Made by a program: the position numbers and the translations under genes
Shown: piece after piece, positions 63,475 through 64,000 of the stretch
Numbering within the stretch: the stretch's first letter is position 1
Layout: each line of letters begins with the position of its first letter
From: CALEMW01 sp035447065
GTDB taxonomy: Bacteria; Krumholzibacteriota; Krumholzibacteriia; LZORAL124-64-63
NCBI GenBank assembly: GCA_035447065.1
Contig: DAOTGJ010000015.1
Span: forward strand, 7,409 to 71,408
DNA length: 64,000 nt
Direction of reading: 5' to 3'
Notes under the pieces: model-generated
Seen by the model: only the letters and a program-made list of their open reading frames with translations
Databases searched by the model: none
What the model was told of the DNA's origin: nothing

Positions 63475-63795
63475 CTACTGGATCCAGATGATCTGGCCCT
63501 GCAGGGCGAGCTGGTTGAGGAGCATCAGGATGGTGGCCGGCAGCGAGACGTCGCCCGCTTCGCTGGTCACAGGCGGCGCGGCGTTGCCGCGGTTGCCGGT
63601 GATGCCGTCATCCGGATCCCCGAAGCCGATGAGGACATCCATGCTCCCCGCGAGGTCGAGGGCGACGAAGTTTCCGTGCGCATCCTCGGCCGTGACCGTG
63701 ACGTTGGCCTGCTGGTTCGGCTGGTCCGCCGAGGCGGTCCCCGCGGCGAAGGTCAGCAGCATCGCCATGGTGATGAGTGCAAGGTTCTTCTTCAT
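63475..63795 (-). CDS. Small secreted protein of unknown function
   Basis: A 106-residue protein that I do not recognise. A signal peptide (MKKNLALITMAMLLTFAAGTASA) leaves an ~83-residue mature part beginning DQPNQQANVTVTAEDAHG and ending in a hydrophobic ILMLLNQLALQGQIIW. Beta-like alternation is seen in the first half. It lies between two sigma-54-family regulator genes and has its own promoter (63886-63914) and a GC hairpin in the leader (63842-63858). Partner or signal role is possible but unknown. Confidence 0.75.
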   Translation of the reverse strand: MKKNLALITMAMLLTFAAGTASADQPNQQANVTVTAEDAHGNFVALDLAGSMDVLIGFGDPDDGITGNRGNAAPPVTSEAGDVSLPATILMLLNQLALQGQIIWIQ

Positions 63796-63885
63796 GATTC
63801 CACCCCATCGAGAAGATCACTGGCCGGCTGCGACCGGTGCTCCTCCGTCGCACGGAGGGCGACCGCGGTCCTCAGCTCATTCATG

Positions 63886-63914
63886 AGAGTACGGAATCTC
63901 CCGTCTCCTGTCAA
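63886..63914 (-). promoter_or_regulatory. Sigma-70-type promoter for the small secreted protein
   Basis: TTGACA (63909-63914) and TACTCT (63886-63891) are 17 bases apart on the minus strand. The TGA inside the -35 box is the stop codon of the upstream regulator gene. The leader is ~90 bases and contains a 7-bp hairpin. Confidence 0.65.
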
Positions 63915-64000
63915 CTCCCCTCCCCCCCGCCGCGGCCCGGCGGCTGGGTCTGCAAGTCGTAGCGGGTGATCTTCTTGTAGAGGTTGCTGCGCTGCATGCC
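63911..64000 (-). CDS. C-terminal end of a Fis-type regulator (cut by window edge)
   Basis: The last 29 codons of a regulator are seen. GMQRSNLYKKITRYDL is the recognition helix end of a Fis-type HTH, typical of NtrC-family sigma-54 activators and response regulators, followed by a Pro/Gly-rich tail and TGA at 63911-63913. The remainder of the protein lies beyond the window, so AAA+ and receiver domains cannot be confirmed. Confidence 0.8.
   Translation of the reverse strand, partial: GMQRSNLYKKITRYDLQTQPPGRGGGEGS

Noticed and set aside
1..64000. tRNA, rRNA, CRISPR arrays and insertion sequences
   Set aside because: Intergenic regions were read for cloverleaf-like, repeat-spacer and transposase patterns; none was convincing.

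Overview
The window is a GC-rich bacterial chromosome segment with densely packed genes. About 44 protein genes are supported, and all but one (a LpxH-like hydrolase near 51.3-52.0 kb) are read on the minus strand, so operons run from high to low coordinates. No rRNA, tRNA, CRISPR array, insertion sequence or phage gene was seen. Several traits point to an uncultured lineage of the FCB superphylum (Candidatus Krumholzibacteriota or Eisenbacteria-like): a PorV/PorQ-family outer-membrane protein, secreted proteins ending in FlgD-like/type IX-like C-terminal domains, a short Bacteroidetes-style primary-type sigma factor, pyruvate phosphate dikinase, and many lipoproteins and surface proteins. This placement is inferred from gene content.

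Layout. 1-10.4 kb is housekeeping: argS (partial), rsfS, polyprenyl diphosphate synthase, tatC, nrdR, glyA, rpiB, a YwlE-like phosphatase, the Sua5-type tRNA threonylcarbamoylation enzyme, purE, purD, carbamate kinase and an aminotransferase. The order Sua5-YwlE-RpiB-GlyA resembles the ywlC-ywlE-ywlF-glyA order of Bacillus. 10.5-16.6 kb is an operon of four uncharacterised envelope proteins: a VWA/BatA-like membrane protein, a lamin-tail-domain protein and two beta-rich exported proteins. ppdK follows at 16.6-19.3 kb. 19.4-30.2 kb encodes four large exported proteins, including two paralogous lipoproteins and two proteins with sorting-type C-terminal domains. They form a three-gene unit plus a separate one-gene unit, each with its own terminator.

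30.5-47.0 kb is one long translationally coupled cluster: amidase, CdaR/YbbR-like protein, hisS, aspS, phoH, PgpH-type HD phosphodiesterase, ybeY, CorC-like, DUF502, mgtE, recO, glyQ, glyS. Most junctions overlap by 1-8 bases, and the cluster ends in a strong hairpin terminator. 47.1-52.9 kb carries an M23 peptidase, a sigma factor, an HtrA protease, an acidic small protein, LpxH and PorV. 53.0-59.5 kb carries a giant M6-like exported protein whose zinc-binding histidines are missing, an aromatic-rich DUF4384-like protein and an FN3 lipoprotein.

59.5-64 kb looks like a sigma-54 control region. A TPR-GAF-AAA+-Fis activator is followed by a terminator, a perfect dyad, and a near-consensus -24/-12 promoter about 100 bases from the dyad. 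A second -24/-12-like site lies in front of the FN3 lipoprotein. A small secreted protein and the end of another Fis-family regulator close the window. The proposed circuit, activator to sigma-54 promoters to surface proteins, is the most interesting hypothesis here.
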